A DNA stretch of 64,000 bases, taken from contig JAKSKZ010000010.1 of the NCBI GenBank assembly GCA_024401475.1, positions 30,499-94,498 on the forward strand. Direction: 5' to 3'. The DNA is from Paludibacteraceae bacterium. GTDB taxonomy: Bacteria > Bacteroidota > Bacteroidia > Bacteroidales > Paludibacteraceae. This document shows, piece by piece, positions 43,277-52,957 of this stretch (position 1 is the stretch's first letter; every line of letters starts with the position of its first letter). Under the pieces are notes generated by a model that was not told where the DNA came from, did not search any database, and saw nothing but the letters and a program-made list of their open reading frames with translations. The position numbers were made by a program, and so were the translations under genes.

Positions 43277-46030
43277 ATGAATCATTTCCCAGAGAATGCC
43301 CATTTTAAATATAGTTGGAGAAAATACCAGCAACGCATTTTAGACAATTTGGACAGTCATTTACAGAATCAACATTTGCACATAGTAGCTCCTCCAGGTT
43401 CGGGAAAGACAATTCTCGGTTTGGAGGTGATGTTGAGGCTCAATGCACCCACGGTGATTTTTTCTCCTTCCATAACGATTCGTAATCAATGGGTACAGAA
43501 GTTTTGTTCCCTTTTTCTACAGACAGATGAAGTGCCCGAGTGGATCTCTATGGATATCCACAATCCAGCATTTATGACTGTGGTCACTTATCAGGCTTTG
43601 CATTGTGCTGCCAATCGCAAGAAAGTGGATGATGATGAGGAGGAGGAAAATGAAGAGGAATCAAATATTGAAGAGAATGCTACTGCGGCTTCGATGGAAG
43701 AGGTTGTGAGTATATTGTCTAAAATGAACGTTAAGACATTGATTCTTGATGAGGCTCATCATTTAAAGAAAGAGTGGTGGAAAACTTTAATGGCGCTGAA
43801 AACCCAATTGGAGGTCAAGACGATAGCTTTGACGGCCACTCCTCCGTATGATGTGACTCCTGTCGAATGGCAACGCTATTTGGAACTGAACGGAACGTTG
43901 GATGCTGAGATTTTCGTTCCTGAGTTGGTGAGAGAACGAGACTTGTGTCCACATCAAGATTTGCTATACCTCTCAGTGCCGACGCAGGAAGAGTCGCAGT
44001 TCATTTTGAAATTCATGGAGCGTGCCACATCCAATGTCGAAGCGTTGCTTCATGATGAGACGTTGATCTCGGCTATGGAGCAACATCCGTTTTACAAGAA
44101 CCCCGAAGAGTCATTGGACGCGTTGTATGGTTCGATGGAATTTTTCTCCTCGTTGTTGATTTTTTTGAATGCAGTCGGCCGTCCTATCACTAAAGAGTAT
44201 TTAGAATTGGTGGGCACGAAATTGCTTTATATACCTCCGTTTGATTTCCATTGGGCTGAAATTTTATTGAAGGAATATTTGAAAGGAACGGATGGTTATT
44301 GGGAACCCTTCAATTCGCATAGAGAGGCTTTGGCAAATAGATTGACGCTACAAGGACTAATGTCGAAGGGCGAGGTCCGATTCTCCTATCATTATAAAAT
44401 TGAGGGCAAGTTGAACTCTTCATTGAGTAAGTTGGAGAGTGTTGCAAAAATAGTCGAGACAGAATCGTCGGCCATGGGCGAAAAGTTGAGAATGGTAGTT
44501 CTTTCAGACTATATTCGTAAGGAGTTCTTGGTCAACAAAGAGGTTAATGATTTGCCTCTGATAAAGATGGGGGTAATGCCTATCTTTGAGATATTGCGTC
44601 GTCGTTATGGCGGACGTTTACGTTTGGGCGTATTGTCTGGTTCTTTGGTCATTATACCTACGAAATCCTATTCTTTACTAGAGAATCTTTTGCGGGAGGT
44701 AAATGAAGATGTTTCGCAGATCTCTTCGCAGCCGTTAGCTTACGATTCTGATTATTCGTTGATTACATTCGGAGGAAAGTTGAGCCAAGAGGCGGTTCAT
44801 TGGGTGACCATGCTTTTTTCAAGGGGAGGCATGGAAGTCGTTGTGGGAACTAAGTCATTATTGGGCGAGGGTTGGGATGCACCTTTCGTCAATTCGTTGA
44901 TTTTGGCTACGGTTGTGGGGTCATACGTCCTTTCTAATCAGATGAGGGGAAGAGCCATTCGGTCTTCAAAAAACGATTTAGAAAAGACAAGTAATATTTG
45001 GCATTTGGCCTGCGTGGAGCCCTCTATGATGGACGGAGGTTACGACATGGAATTGATGGAGCGACGTTTCAAATCGTTTGTGGGACTTTCGATTGACGGT
45101 GGTGACTATTTGCAAAATGGAGTGCAGAGGTTGGGTTTGCCAAACTCGTTTCATGACATCAACATTGCTGATTTCAACAAAAAGATGCTTTCGCACGCCA
45201 ACAAGCGAGACTTGTTACTCAACCGTTGGAATTCAGCCATTCAGAAGGGATCTGCTTTTGTGGAGATGATGCAAGTGCCGAAGCCAAAGAAAGAAAATCT
45301 ATCGCGGGTAAAGCGATTCTTGGTGAAGAACATATTTCTGAACATGGTTTATACCTTGTTGTCGTCTATTGCAGTTTTTGTTGGAAATATTTATGAGTTC
45401 GTTGCCGGCATGTTGAAGTATGGTATCCAATTCGGAACGCTCAATATGGTGCTTTGGATTGTCGGTTTGTTAGGCCTTTTGGGAACCCTATATTTCGGAC
45501 GAAGGGTGGGAAAGACAATCTCGTTTTCTATGCGATATAGAGATATTTCGAAAGATATGAAGCCGATAGCCCAAGCTTTGTTTGAATGTATGGCAGATAA
45601 TTGTTTCTTTGAAACGCCCAAAGAGAAGATGCGGATTAGTGTTGTTAGGGATTCGGATGGTACGGTAAATTGTGCTCTTATAGGCGGAACGGCGCAAGAT
45701 GAAAAAATCTATGTGAAGGCTTTGTCTGAGATTGTCTCCGACATAGAGAATCCTCGTTATGTGATTGTTCGCAAATATAAAAAGTATATATCTGTGATGT
45801 TGCCCAAGAGTCATTTTGTGCAGCGAGACTACCATGCCGTACCGGAGGTGATTGGGCAAAACAAGAAATATGCACAATCCTTTTTCGCCTATTGGAAACG
45901 TTATGTGGGCGATTGTGAGATGTTCTATACACGTACTCCGCAAGGCAGAAAGCAATTGCTCTCCGCTCGTTTTGAATCATTTGCGTTCCAATCAAAAGAT
46001 GAATTGGAGATGTTTGATGAATGGGTTTGA
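43277..46030 (+). CDS. SF2 DEAD/DEAH-type helicase fused to membrane helices and a C-terminal domain
   Basis: 917 residues from the ATG at 43277 (MNHFPENAHFKYSWRKYQQR); an in-frame ATG at 43223 lies in a repeat remnant. Helicase part: Q-like region WRKYQQRILDNLD, Walker A VAPPGSGKTILGLEV (about 39-53), an acidic insert (DDDEEEENEEESNIEEN, about 134-150), DEAH box LILDEAHHLKKEWW, TATPPYD, and motif V-VI VVVGTKSLLGEGWDAP, NQMRGRAIRS. After about 690 residues come two membrane helices (MVYTLLSSIAVFVGNIYEFV; TLNMVLWIVGLLGLLGTLYFG) and a soluble domain of about 180 residues. A membrane-anchored SF2 helicase is unusual; substrate and role unknown. Confidence 0.8.
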   Translation: MNHFPENAHFKYSWRKYQQRILDNLDSHLQNQHLHIVAPPGSGKTILGLEVMLRLNAPTVIFSPSITIRNQWVQKFCSLFLQTDEVPEWISMDIHNPAFMTVVTYQALHCAANRKKVDDDEEEENEEESNIEENATAASMEEVVSILSKMNVKTLILDEAHHLKKEWWKTLMALKTQLEVKTIALTATPPYDVTPVEWQRYLELNGTLDAEIFVPELVRERDLCPHQDLLYLSVPTQEESQFILKFMERATSNVEALLHDETLISAMEQHPFYKNPEESLDALYGSMEFFSSLLIFLNAVGRPITKEYLELVGTKLLYIPPFDFHWAEILLKEYLKGTDGYWEPFNSHREALANRLTLQGLMSKGEVRFSYHYKIEGKLNSSLSKLESVAKIVETESSAMGEKLRMVVLSDYIRKEFLVNKEVNDLPLIKMGVMPIFEILRRRYGGRLRLGVLSGSLVIIPTKSYSLLENLLREVNEDVSQISSQPLAYDSDYSLITFGGKLSQEAVHWVTMLFSRGGMEVVVGTKSLLGEGWDAPFVNSLILATVVGSYVLSNQMRGRAIRSSKNDLEKTSNIWHLACVEPSMMDGGYDMELMERRFKSFVGLSIDGGDYLQNGVQRLGLPNSFHDINIADFNKKMLSHANKRDLLLNRWNSAIQKGSAFVEMMQVPKPKKENLSRVKRFLVKNIFLNMVYTLLSSIAVFVGNIYEFVAGMLKYGIQFGTLNMVLWIVGLLGLLGTLYFGRRVGKTISFSMRYRDISKDMKPIAQALFECMADNCFFETPKEKMRISVVRDSDGTVNCALIGGTAQDEKIYVKALSEIVSDIENPRYVIVRKYKKYISVMLPKSHFVQRDYHAVPEVIGQNKKYAQSFFAYWKRYVGDCEMFYTRTPQGRKQLLSARFESFAFQSKDELEMFDEWV

Positions 46031-46098
46031 TTGACTCCTGTCGGGGATTTTTTGTCAATCGTACGTCTAAATGGTAAATGTAAATGCCGACTTTTTTG

Positions 46099-46106
46099 TA
46101 AATTTG
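46099..46106 (+). promoter_or_regulatory. -7 promoter element of the Pif1-like gene
   Basis: TAAATTTG, exact consensus, about 30 nt before the ATG at 46136. Confidence 0.55.
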
Positions 46107-46135
46107 TCCACCGAAAAATCAAAATCAGACAATTG

Positions 46136-48142
46136 ATGAACACTATTTCGCAGATAGATACGGATAATGCTGAATTTCAGAGTGCGCTGAACATTGTGAA
46201 GCACACCAACCAGTCTCTTTTCCTGACAGGAAAGGCAGGAACTGGTAAATCAACATTTCTACGATATATCTGTGAGAAGGTCAATAAGCGTCATGTGGTG
46301 TTGGCTCCCACAGGAGTGGCGGCCATCAATGCAGGAGGTGTTACGATTCACTCTTTCTTTAAGATGCCGTTTCGCCCGATGATGCCCGACGATCCTGATT
46401 TGAGTTTGAAGCACAACCGTATATTTGAATTTTTGAAATATACCAAGGAGAAGAAGAAACTGATAGAGAAGGCTGAATTGATTATTATTGATGAAATTTC
46501 TATGGTGCGCGCCGATATGATTGATTTCATAGACAAGGTGTTGCGTATCTTCTCTCACAATATGCGTCAGCCTTTTGGCGGAAAGCAGATGCTTTTTGTC
46601 GGTGACATGTATCAGTTGGAGCCTGTCGTGCCGTCTGATCAAAAGCAGATATTGTCTCGATTCTACACTAATCCTTATTTTTTCTCGGCCAATGTCTTTC
46701 GAGAGACCCCTTTGGTGACCATTGAGTTGCAGCGTGTCTATCGCCAAAGCGATGCTCATTTTGTGCGTTTGCTCGACCATATTCGTGTCAATAGTGTGAC
46801 GGCGGCCGATTTGAATGCATTGAACAACGAGTGTCGTTTGGATAAATTCTCGGGAAACGAAGATTTTGTGATAACGTTGGCTACGAAGCGTGATACGGTG
46901 GATTTCATCAACGAGAGTAAACTGGCCGCTCTTCCTGGCGATTCGTTCAAATACAATGGAATCATCACTGGAGAATTCCCTGAATCGGCCTTGCCTACGC
47001 AACGCATCTTGGAGTTGAAAGAAAATGCCCAGGTGCTATTTGTCAAGAACGATAGGGAAAAACGTTGGTACAACGGATCTATTGGCAAGATTTCACATAT
47101 AGATGAAGAAAACAAGATCTATGTGATGTTGGAGGATGGAAATGAATATCTTGTCGAGATGGAGGGTTGGGACAATATTCGTTACTACTACGATGAAGCT
47201 GAAAACAAAATAAAAGAGGAGGTGTTAGGCACGTTCACTCAATATCCTTTGCGTTTGGCTTGGTCAATTACGGTTCATAAGAGTCAAGGTCTAACTTTCG
47301 AGAAGGTGATTGTTGATTTGACTGGTGGTGTTTTTGCTGCTGGGCAGACTTATGTGGCATTAAGCCGTTGTAAGTCGTTGGAAGGCTTGATGTTGAAACG
47401 TCAGATTAATCAGTCTGATGTCTTTGTCAGCCGAGATGTTGTCGCATTTTCAAAGCAGTATAACGACCGTCTTTTGATAGATAAGGTGATGAAACAAGCC
47501 AAGGCCGACATTCTCTATGCTGAGGCAAATCGACTTTTCGACGAACGAGATTTTGATGGAATGATGGATGCTTTCTTTCAGGCAATTCACTCCCGTTATG
47601 ACATAGAAAAACCTCTTTCGAAGCGATACATACGAAGGAAATTAGGTGTGATCAATAAGTTAGAGGAGGAGAATAAGGCTTTGCGAGAAAAGATGGCCGC
47701 ACAGAGAGCCAAGTTCGCCGATATGTCTAATGAATATTACCAAATGGGTAACGAGTGTATGTTGAAATTGAAAGATGCCAAGGCTGCTTTGGCAAACTAC
47801 AATAAGGCCCTTTTCTTAAACCCAGACAATGTTGATGCTTTGGTAAGGAAAGGCGTGACTCTATACGAGGAGGGTGATTATTTGGAGGCAGAGAAATCGT
47901 TGGATAAGGCTGTGAAATTGAGTCCGTTGTTGTTTAAGGCGGTCTATAATAGAGGCAAGAACCGATTGAGTTTGATGAATTATGAAGGGGCTTTGACAGA
48001 TTTGTTGAAGGCTGTCTCCCTAAAACCCGAACATCGTATGGCAAATGAATATTTGGGCGATGCTTATTCAAAAATGGGCGAGATGCAGTTGGCGATGAAG
48101 TATTGGAACATAGCAAGAGGTGATGAGGATTCGGATGAGTAA
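46136..48142 (+). CDS. Pif1/RecD2-like SF1 helicase with C-terminal TPR repeats
   Basis: 668 residues from the ATG at 46136; the longer frame from 46031 crosses the promoter. Walker A LFLTGKAGTGKSTFLRYI (about 28-45), APTGVAAINAGGVTIHSFF (motif Ia, Pif1 type), DEISMVRADM (Walker B), GGKQMLFVGDMYQLEPV (motif III), and SIxxHKSQGLTFEKV (ITVHKSQGLTFEKV) with YVALSRCKSLEGL at the C-terminal end of the helicase. The remaining about 150 residues hold a coiled-coil (EENKALREKMAAQRA) and three TPR units (AALANYNKALFLNPDN and following). DNA helicase in repair or replication; the TPR tail suggests a protein partner. A HAD phosphatase gene follows after 9 nt. Confidence 0.88.
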   Translation: MNTISQIDTDNAEFQSALNIVKHTNQSLFLTGKAGTGKSTFLRYICEKVNKRHVVLAPTGVAAINAGGVTIHSFFKMPFRPMMPDDPDLSLKHNRIFEFLKYTKEKKKLIEKAELIIIDEISMVRADMIDFIDKVLRIFSHNMRQPFGGKQMLFVGDMYQLEPVVPSDQKQILSRFYTNPYFFSANVFRETPLVTIELQRVYRQSDAHFVRLLDHIRVNSVTAADLNALNNECRLDKFSGNEDFVITLATKRDTVDFINESKLAALPGDSFKYNGIITGEFPESALPTQRILELKENAQVLFVKNDREKRWYNGSIGKISHIDEENKIYVMLEDGNEYLVEMEGWDNIRYYYDEAENKIKEEVLGTFTQYPLRLAWSITVHKSQGLTFEKVIVDLTGGVFAAGQTYVALSRCKSLEGLMLKRQINQSDVFVSRDVVAFSKQYNDRLLIDKVMKQAKADILYAEANRLFDERDFDGMMDAFFQAIHSRYDIEKPLSKRYIRRKLGVINKLEEENKALREKMAAQRAKFADMSNEYYQMGNECMLKLKDAKAALANYNKALFLNPDNVDALVRKGVTLYEEGDYLEAEKSLDKAVKLSPLLFKAVYNRGKNRLSLMNYEGALTDLLKAVSLKPEHRMANEYLGDAYSKMGEMQLAMKYWNIARGDEDSDE

Positions 48143-48151
48143 AGATATAGA

Positions 48152-48811
48152 ATGATGAAGAGATATAAATCTGTGATATTTGACTTGGATGGGACTTTGA
48201 TGGATACGTTGGAAGATCTTCATCTTAGTGCCAATTATGCTTTGAGGCACTTCTCTTTGCCAGAGAGAAATATTGATGAGGTCTGTTCTTTTGTGGGCAA
48301 TGGTGTTCGCAAGTTGATGGAACGAGCCGTGCCAAGTAATTTTCCTTTGGAAAGGATGGATGAGGTGATGTCTGTTTTTCGTACCCACTATGCAGCTCAT
48401 TGCAGAGACCATTCAGCACCTTATCAAGGCATACCTCAAATGCTTTCGTCGCTTTCTAAGGAATATGTACGAATGGCAATAGTTTCAAATAAACCCGACA
48501 AAGAGGTGAAGTGCCTTAATGACGAGTTTTTCGCTTCGTTCATATCCGTTGCCTTGGGAGAAAACGAGCAGGCGGGTATTCCAAAGAAACCCTCTCCTGA
48601 AATGTTGTTAGAAGCAATGCGTCAGTTGGAGAGCACACCTTCAGAAACGCTCTATGTGGGAGATTCAGACGTAGATATCCAGACTGCACATAATGCTGGT
48701 GTTGATTGTGCATCAGTCACTTGGGGTTTCCGTTCTGAACATTTTCTATTAGAGCATGGCGCTTCTTTAATTGTTCGTCAACCGGATGAATTATTGGCAG
48801 TGTTGAGATAG
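48152..48811 (+). CDS. HAD-family phosphatase, phosphoglycolate-phosphatase-like
   Basis: 219 residues. HAD motif I VIFDLDGTLMDTLEDL (about 8-23, nucleophile Asp), motif II VSNKPDKEV, Lys in KKPSPEML, and motif III YVGDSDVDIQTAHNAGVD (quoted in part GDSDVDIQTA). The helical cap between motifs I and II is of type C1. The layout matches Gph-like 2-phosphoglycolate phosphatase, which salvages a product of DNA 3'-end repair. That would fit its operon with the helicase, but other sugar phosphates are possible. Confidence 0.87.
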   Translation: MMKRYKSVIFDLDGTLMDTLEDLHLSANYALRHFSLPERNIDEVCSFVGNGVRKLMERAVPSNFPLERMDEVMSVFRTHYAAHCRDHSAPYQGIPQMLSSLSKEYVRMAIVSNKPDKEVKCLNDEFFASFISVALGENEQAGIPKKPSPEMLLEAMRQLESTPSETLYVGDSDVDIQTAHNAGVDCASVTWGFRSEHFLLEHGASLIVRQPDELLAVLR

Positions 48812-49103
48812 GATAGGGATTAAAAAGTCATAAGTTTATATCAGTTGTCTCCTTATCGACTTCGTCGTAGTTGTGGAAGGTACAGATTCATAATGTGTAT
48901 TTTATTGTTGTTTTTGGAGGATTATGCTTGCCGTACCGTTAATGCCTTGAATCTTATCGGGATGTGATTTTTTTGTGTTCAATAGTTTGGGCTGCGTGTT
49001 ATTTGTAATCGGTTGTGAGATGATATTTTTTATGCATTGAAAGAAAAGAGAAGCTTGCTTTGAAATCAACGTGTAAAATCTCTTCTCAATTCTCTATTTT
49101 TAG
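48812..49103. other. Intergenic DNA upstream of ftsK
   Basis: About 290 bp, A/T-rich, without a gene, tRNA or strong terminator that I can see. An imperfect GAGAAG...CTTCTC pairing at about 49050-49088 is the only secondary structure of note. Confidence 0.4.
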
Positions 49104-49111
49104 TATCTTTG
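49104..49111 (+). promoter_or_regulatory. -7 promoter element of ftsK
   Basis: TATCTTTG, exact TAnnTTTG, about 27 nt before the ATG at 49138. Confidence 0.55.
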
Positions 49112-49137
49112 TGACTCTTTAAAGGGAAGTTTTTGTT

Positions 49138-51804
49138 ATGGCGAAAAAAGAAAAAAATACTACAACGGAGAAAGAAGCGAAGGCTACGAAAGAGCCAGGA
49201 AGATTGGCTCGTTTATTGAAAGATGATAGAATCCGTATTTGTGCAGGTTTGTTTATCGTAATCTGCTGTCTATATGTCTTTTTGTCATTTGTCTCGTTTT
49301 TCTTTACTGGATGGGAGGATCAAAGTATTTTGCAGGCTGCAGACCCAGGTTCAACTCTTGATTTGAGAAGCCAGATTAAGAACTGGACTGGATTTCGGGG
49401 TGCAATTCTTGCTGATTTTTTCATAAATCGTACATTCGGAGTTTCATGTTTCTTCCCTTTGTTTTTTGTATCTCTTGTTGGCATTAGAGGGTTGGGAATA
49501 AAGAAGTTGCCATTGTTCCGCACTTTCGTGATTTGTTTCTTTGCCTTGTTTTGGGGTTCATTGTTCTTGGGCTTTTTCTTTGTGCCTGTATATGAATCCT
49601 CTTTCCTTTATTTAGGAGGCGAACATGGTTATTATTTGAGTAAATGGTTTGAGGCTCAGATAGGATGGTTTGGCACGTTCCTTCTTTTGGGTATCACATT
49701 GTTAGTATTCTGCATTCTGACGTTCTCTTCTACGTTGCCGTTCTTGAAGAACTTGCGTGATAAGATTTTTAAGAAAAAGGAAAAAGAGGAGGTTGTTCCC
49801 GGTGGTGCAGACGTGACGCCTGAAAATGGAGCGGGAGAGGAGAGTCTTGAGCAGGGCAGTATAACTGAGGGGGATGCTGATAATAGTGGCGAAACCGGTC
49901 CTGTTCAAAATGAAAATGATGAGAATAGGGGAGAAGACCAAGATGGTTCAGAAACTGAGAATAATGAGGTCGATGATCAAACAGGTAAGACGGAAATATT
50001 CCAAATTACAAATGTTGATGAGGAGGATGATAATTTGTCTGCAAATAAGCCTGAAACAGACACCATTTCGGATCTTCACTCAGAAGATGATGAGAAACAA
50101 ACCGTTATGCCTGCCAATTCGACGTTCGTTGTGAATGTCCCTCAAGGTGGTGAAGATGATATAGCTGTCGTAGGCAATGCCGAAAAAACAGAAGATGTTG
50201 AATCTCAGGGAAAAGAGGTTGAGTTGGTGCTCAATCAAAATACTAAAGAAGAAGACAAAGTGCTTGATGAGGAGGATTTGACAAAACCGTACGACCCTAC
50301 GTTGGATTTGTCGTTCTATAAATATCCTACGATTGATTTGCTTAAGCAATATCCAAATGTCGATATGAATAATGTTGACATGCAGGAGCAGAATGCCAAT
50401 AAGGAGAAGATTGTTAAGACTTTGTCGGATTATGGTATTAAGATTGATAAGGTGACAGCGACAGTGGGTCCTACAGTTACTTTGTATGAGATAGTCCCGG
50501 CTCCAGGTATCCGTATTTCCAAGATTAAGAGTTTGGAGAATGATATTGCGTTGAGCCTTGCAGCTTTAGGTATCCGTATCATTGCCCCAATCCCAGGTAA
50601 AGGTACGATTGGTATTGAGGTGCCAAACAGCACGGCACAAATCGTTCCAATGCGTAACGTGATAGCCTCAAAGAAGTTCCAAGAGACAAAGTATGATTTG
50701 CCGGTTGTGTTCGGACGTACGATTACCAATGAGGTTTTCATGGCCGATTTGGCAAAGATGCCGCACTTGTTGGTGGCAGGTGCAACTGGTCAAGGTAAGT
50801 CTGTAGGTTTGAATGCTATCATTACCTCTTTGCTTTATAAGAAGCATCCGTCTCAGTTGAAATTGGTGATGGTCGATCCGAAAAAGGTGGAGTTTGCCGT
50901 TTATTCCAATATAGATAAGCATTTCTTGGCGAAATTGCCAGACGAGGAGGATGCTATCGTGACGGATGTCACCAAGGTGGTGCAGACGCTCAGTTCTCTT
51001 TGTAAGGAGATGGATTCCCGTTATGACTTGTTGAAGTCGGCTCGAGTTCGAAACATCAAAGAGTACAACGAACGTTTTATCAATCGAACATTGAATCCTC
51101 AAAATGGACATCGCTATTTGCCTTATATTGTGGTGATTATAGATGAGTTTGGAGACTTGATCATGACGGCGGGAAAAGAGGTTGAGTTGCCGATTGCACG
51201 TATTGCCCAGTTGGCTCGTGCGGTGGGTATTCACATGGTCATAGCCACTCAACGTCCGACGACAAATATCATTACGGGTACGATCAAGGCGAACTTCCCT
51301 GCTCGTATAGCCTTCCGTGTGACATCCATGATTGATTCACGAACCATCCTTGATGCTCCGGGCGCAGATCAGTTGATTGGTCGAGGCGATATGCTCTATT
51401 CTCAAGGTATTGATATTTTGCGTGTACAATGTGCTTTCGTTGACACTCCTGAAGTTGAGGCGATTACCGATTACATCTCTAAACAGCAAGGTTATCCTAC
51501 TGCGTTCATGTTGCCTGATGTTGACGATCCTGATGGTGGAGAGTCGGCTGCTGGCGATGTTGACATGTCAAGGTTGGATCCGATGTTTGATCAGGCAGCA
51601 GAGTTGATTGTGGCAGAGCAATCGGGTTCCACTTCGCTTATCCAACGAAAATTCTCGTTGGGTTACAATCGAGCAGGCAGAATTATGGATCAGATGGAGG
51701 CTGCGGGTATCGTTGGTCCAAATAGAGGAAGTAAGCCTCGCGAGGTTTTGGTGGTTGACTTGATTCAGTTGGAGAGCTTGTTGAGTTCTTTAAAAAGGAA
51801 ATAA
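49138..51804 (+). CDS. ftsK: DNA translocase FtsK
   Basis: 888 residues. Four N-terminal membrane helices (about 35-205). A long acidic linker (about 220-390). A motor domain with MPHLLVAGATGQGKSVGLNA (Walker A, about 541-560), MVDPKKVEF, YIVVIIDEFGDLIM (Walker B) and IATQRPTTNIITG. The C-terminal gamma winged helix is at about 820-885 (LIQRKFSLGYNRAGRIMDQMEAAGIVGP in pattern) and reads polar KOPS-like sequences. It segregates the chromosome terminus at the division septum and activates XerCD. The following gene is a divergent copy of its motor. Confidence 0.96.
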   Translation: MAKKEKNTTTEKEAKATKEPGRLARLLKDDRIRICAGLFIVICCLYVFLSFVSFFFTGWEDQSILQAADPGSTLDLRSQIKNWTGFRGAILADFFINRTFGVSCFFPLFFVSLVGIRGLGIKKLPLFRTFVICFFALFWGSLFLGFFFVPVYESSFLYLGGEHGYYLSKWFEAQIGWFGTFLLLGITLLVFCILTFSSTLPFLKNLRDKIFKKKEKEEVVPGGADVTPENGAGEESLEQGSITEGDADNSGETGPVQNENDENRGEDQDGSETENNEVDDQTGKTEIFQITNVDEEDDNLSANKPETDTISDLHSEDDEKQTVMPANSTFVVNVPQGGEDDIAVVGNAEKTEDVESQGKEVELVLNQNTKEEDKVLDEEDLTKPYDPTLDLSFYKYPTIDLLKQYPNVDMNNVDMQEQNANKEKIVKTLSDYGIKIDKVTATVGPTVTLYEIVPAPGIRISKIKSLENDIALSLAALGIRIIAPIPGKGTIGIEVPNSTAQIVPMRNVIASKKFQETKYDLPVVFGRTITNEVFMADLAKMPHLLVAGATGQGKSVGLNAIITSLLYKKHPSQLKLVMVDPKKVEFAVYSNIDKHFLAKLPDEEDAIVTDVTKVVQTLSSLCKEMDSRYDLLKSARVRNIKEYNERFINRTLNPQNGHRYLPYIVVIIDEFGDLIMTAGKEVELPIARIAQLARAVGIHMVIATQRPTTNIITGTIKANFPARIAFRVTSMIDSRTILDAPGADQLIGRGDMLYSQGIDILRVQCAFVDTPEVEAITDYISKQQGYPTAFMLPDVDDPDGGESAAGDVDMSRLDPMFDQAAELIVAEQSGSTSLIQRKFSLGYNRAGRIMDQMEAAGIVGPNRGSKPREVLVVDLIQLESLLSSLKRK

Positions 51805-51848
51805 ATTTGGTTTGTGATTATAGACAATCTTTTTGTAATAGTTTGTAT

Positions 51849-52826
51849 ATGGTTAATGATGTTGAGTTGAATAAGGTAGGGGATGCTTCGGCTAATGGAC
51901 GTTCATTTTTTGCAGAATTGTCTGTTTCGGCAGACTACGCCAATGCAGAGGGAGAACTTCCAATTTTGATAGGAAAAGATGAAAACGGGGTGGTTACAGC
52001 TGATTTGTGCGAGTTGCCTCATGTCTTGGTCTATTCGACAAAATGTCATGATTTGTCGGCTGTTTTTAATGCGACGATTCTTTCTTTGATTGACAAAAAC
52101 GAGTGTTCGCGTGTAAATTTTGTTGTGTTTGATTTGGATGGCATGGGATTGGCAAATGGAATGAACCTTTCAGATGCGTATTTCTGGGCTTATCCATCTA
52201 AGAAGGAAAATGTTGTCACAGAACAAAAAACGGCGTTGCGTATCCTCGATTGCTTGGTTAAGGAGATTGATGATCGATATGAATTATTGAGAAAATCTAG
52301 AACTCATAATATTAAAGAATATGGTGAGGCGATGTCGGAAGGAAAGATTGCAAAAAGTTCAGAATTTCCAGCAAAGCCGAATGTCGTAGTTTTTGTTGCC
52401 GATTATTGGCGTTTCGTGAATGAGAGCAAGGCTGCGGAAATTTCTTTGGTTCGCATTGCAGAACTGGGCAAGTCTGTTGGAATCTATTTGGTAGCTGCCA
52501 CGAAAGAGCAACCAGAAATAATGAATGCGGATGTTTTGGCTTCGTTCCCTTCAAGAATCGTTTTCAAGACGGCGACGCCAGAGGCCTCTCAAGCATTGCT
52601 TTTTGCTTCCGATGCAGTTGATTTGGATGATGAGGAGATTGTCTTTGTCAAGGATAAATATTTTTCAGGTTTGAAAAATCCTCGTAAAATTATGACTGAG
52701 GGAAGTATTGATGTGGAGTTTGCCAATAAGGTGACTTCGATTGATTCCGGCTTGGCAAAACTTCGTTACGCAGTGCCTGATGCTGATGATTTGCTCCGTG
52801 TGACTCCAAAACAACCGAATGAATGA
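51849..52826 (+). CDS. Divergent FtsK motor paralogue lacking both Walker motifs
   Basis: 325 residues from the ATG at 51849; an upstream in-frame TTG at 51807 directly abuts ftsK. It aligns along most of the FtsK motor: FtsK MPHLLVAGATGQGKS corresponds to LPHVLVYSTKCHDLS here; EMDSRYDLLKSARVRNIKEY to EIDDRYELLRKSRTHNIKEY; IVVIIDEFGDL to VVVFVADYWRF; RIAQLARAVGIHMVIATQRP to RIAELGKSVGIYLVAATKEQ. Walker A Gly/Lys and Walker B Asp-Glu are therefore gone, yet the frame is intact. Membrane and gamma domains are absent. It may be a structural or regulatory partner of FtsK. It follows ftsK by 44 nt. Confidence 0.8.
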   Translation: MVNDVELNKVGDASANGRSFFAELSVSADYANAEGELPILIGKDENGVVTADLCELPHVLVYSTKCHDLSAVFNATILSLIDKNECSRVNFVVFDLDGMGLANGMNLSDAYFWAYPSKKENVVTEQKTALRILDCLVKEIDDRYELLRKSRTHNIKEYGEAMSEGKIAKSSEFPAKPNVVVFVADYWRFVNESKAAEISLVRIAELGKSVGIYLVAATKEQPEIMNADVLASFPSRIVFKTATPEASQALLFASDAVDLDDEEIVFVKDKYFSGLKNPRKIMTEGSIDVEFANKVTSIDSGLAKLRYAVPDADDLLRVTPKQPNE

Positions 52827-52957
52827 TTCTCGGGTAGGCTTGTGAAGAAATATTAAAAAGAGAGCGGATTTATTTGTAAATCGTATTTTTCATTATTTTT
52901 GAGTTAGTTTACTGGAACTTTAGCGGGCTGATTTATAGCTCCTATGCTTTATTTTAA

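Noticed and set aside
49320..49941. Minus-strand frames opposite ftsK and similar shadows elsewhere
   Set aside because: They lie wholly inside well-supported genes, lack promoters and family patterns, and follow from codon bias on the coding strand.
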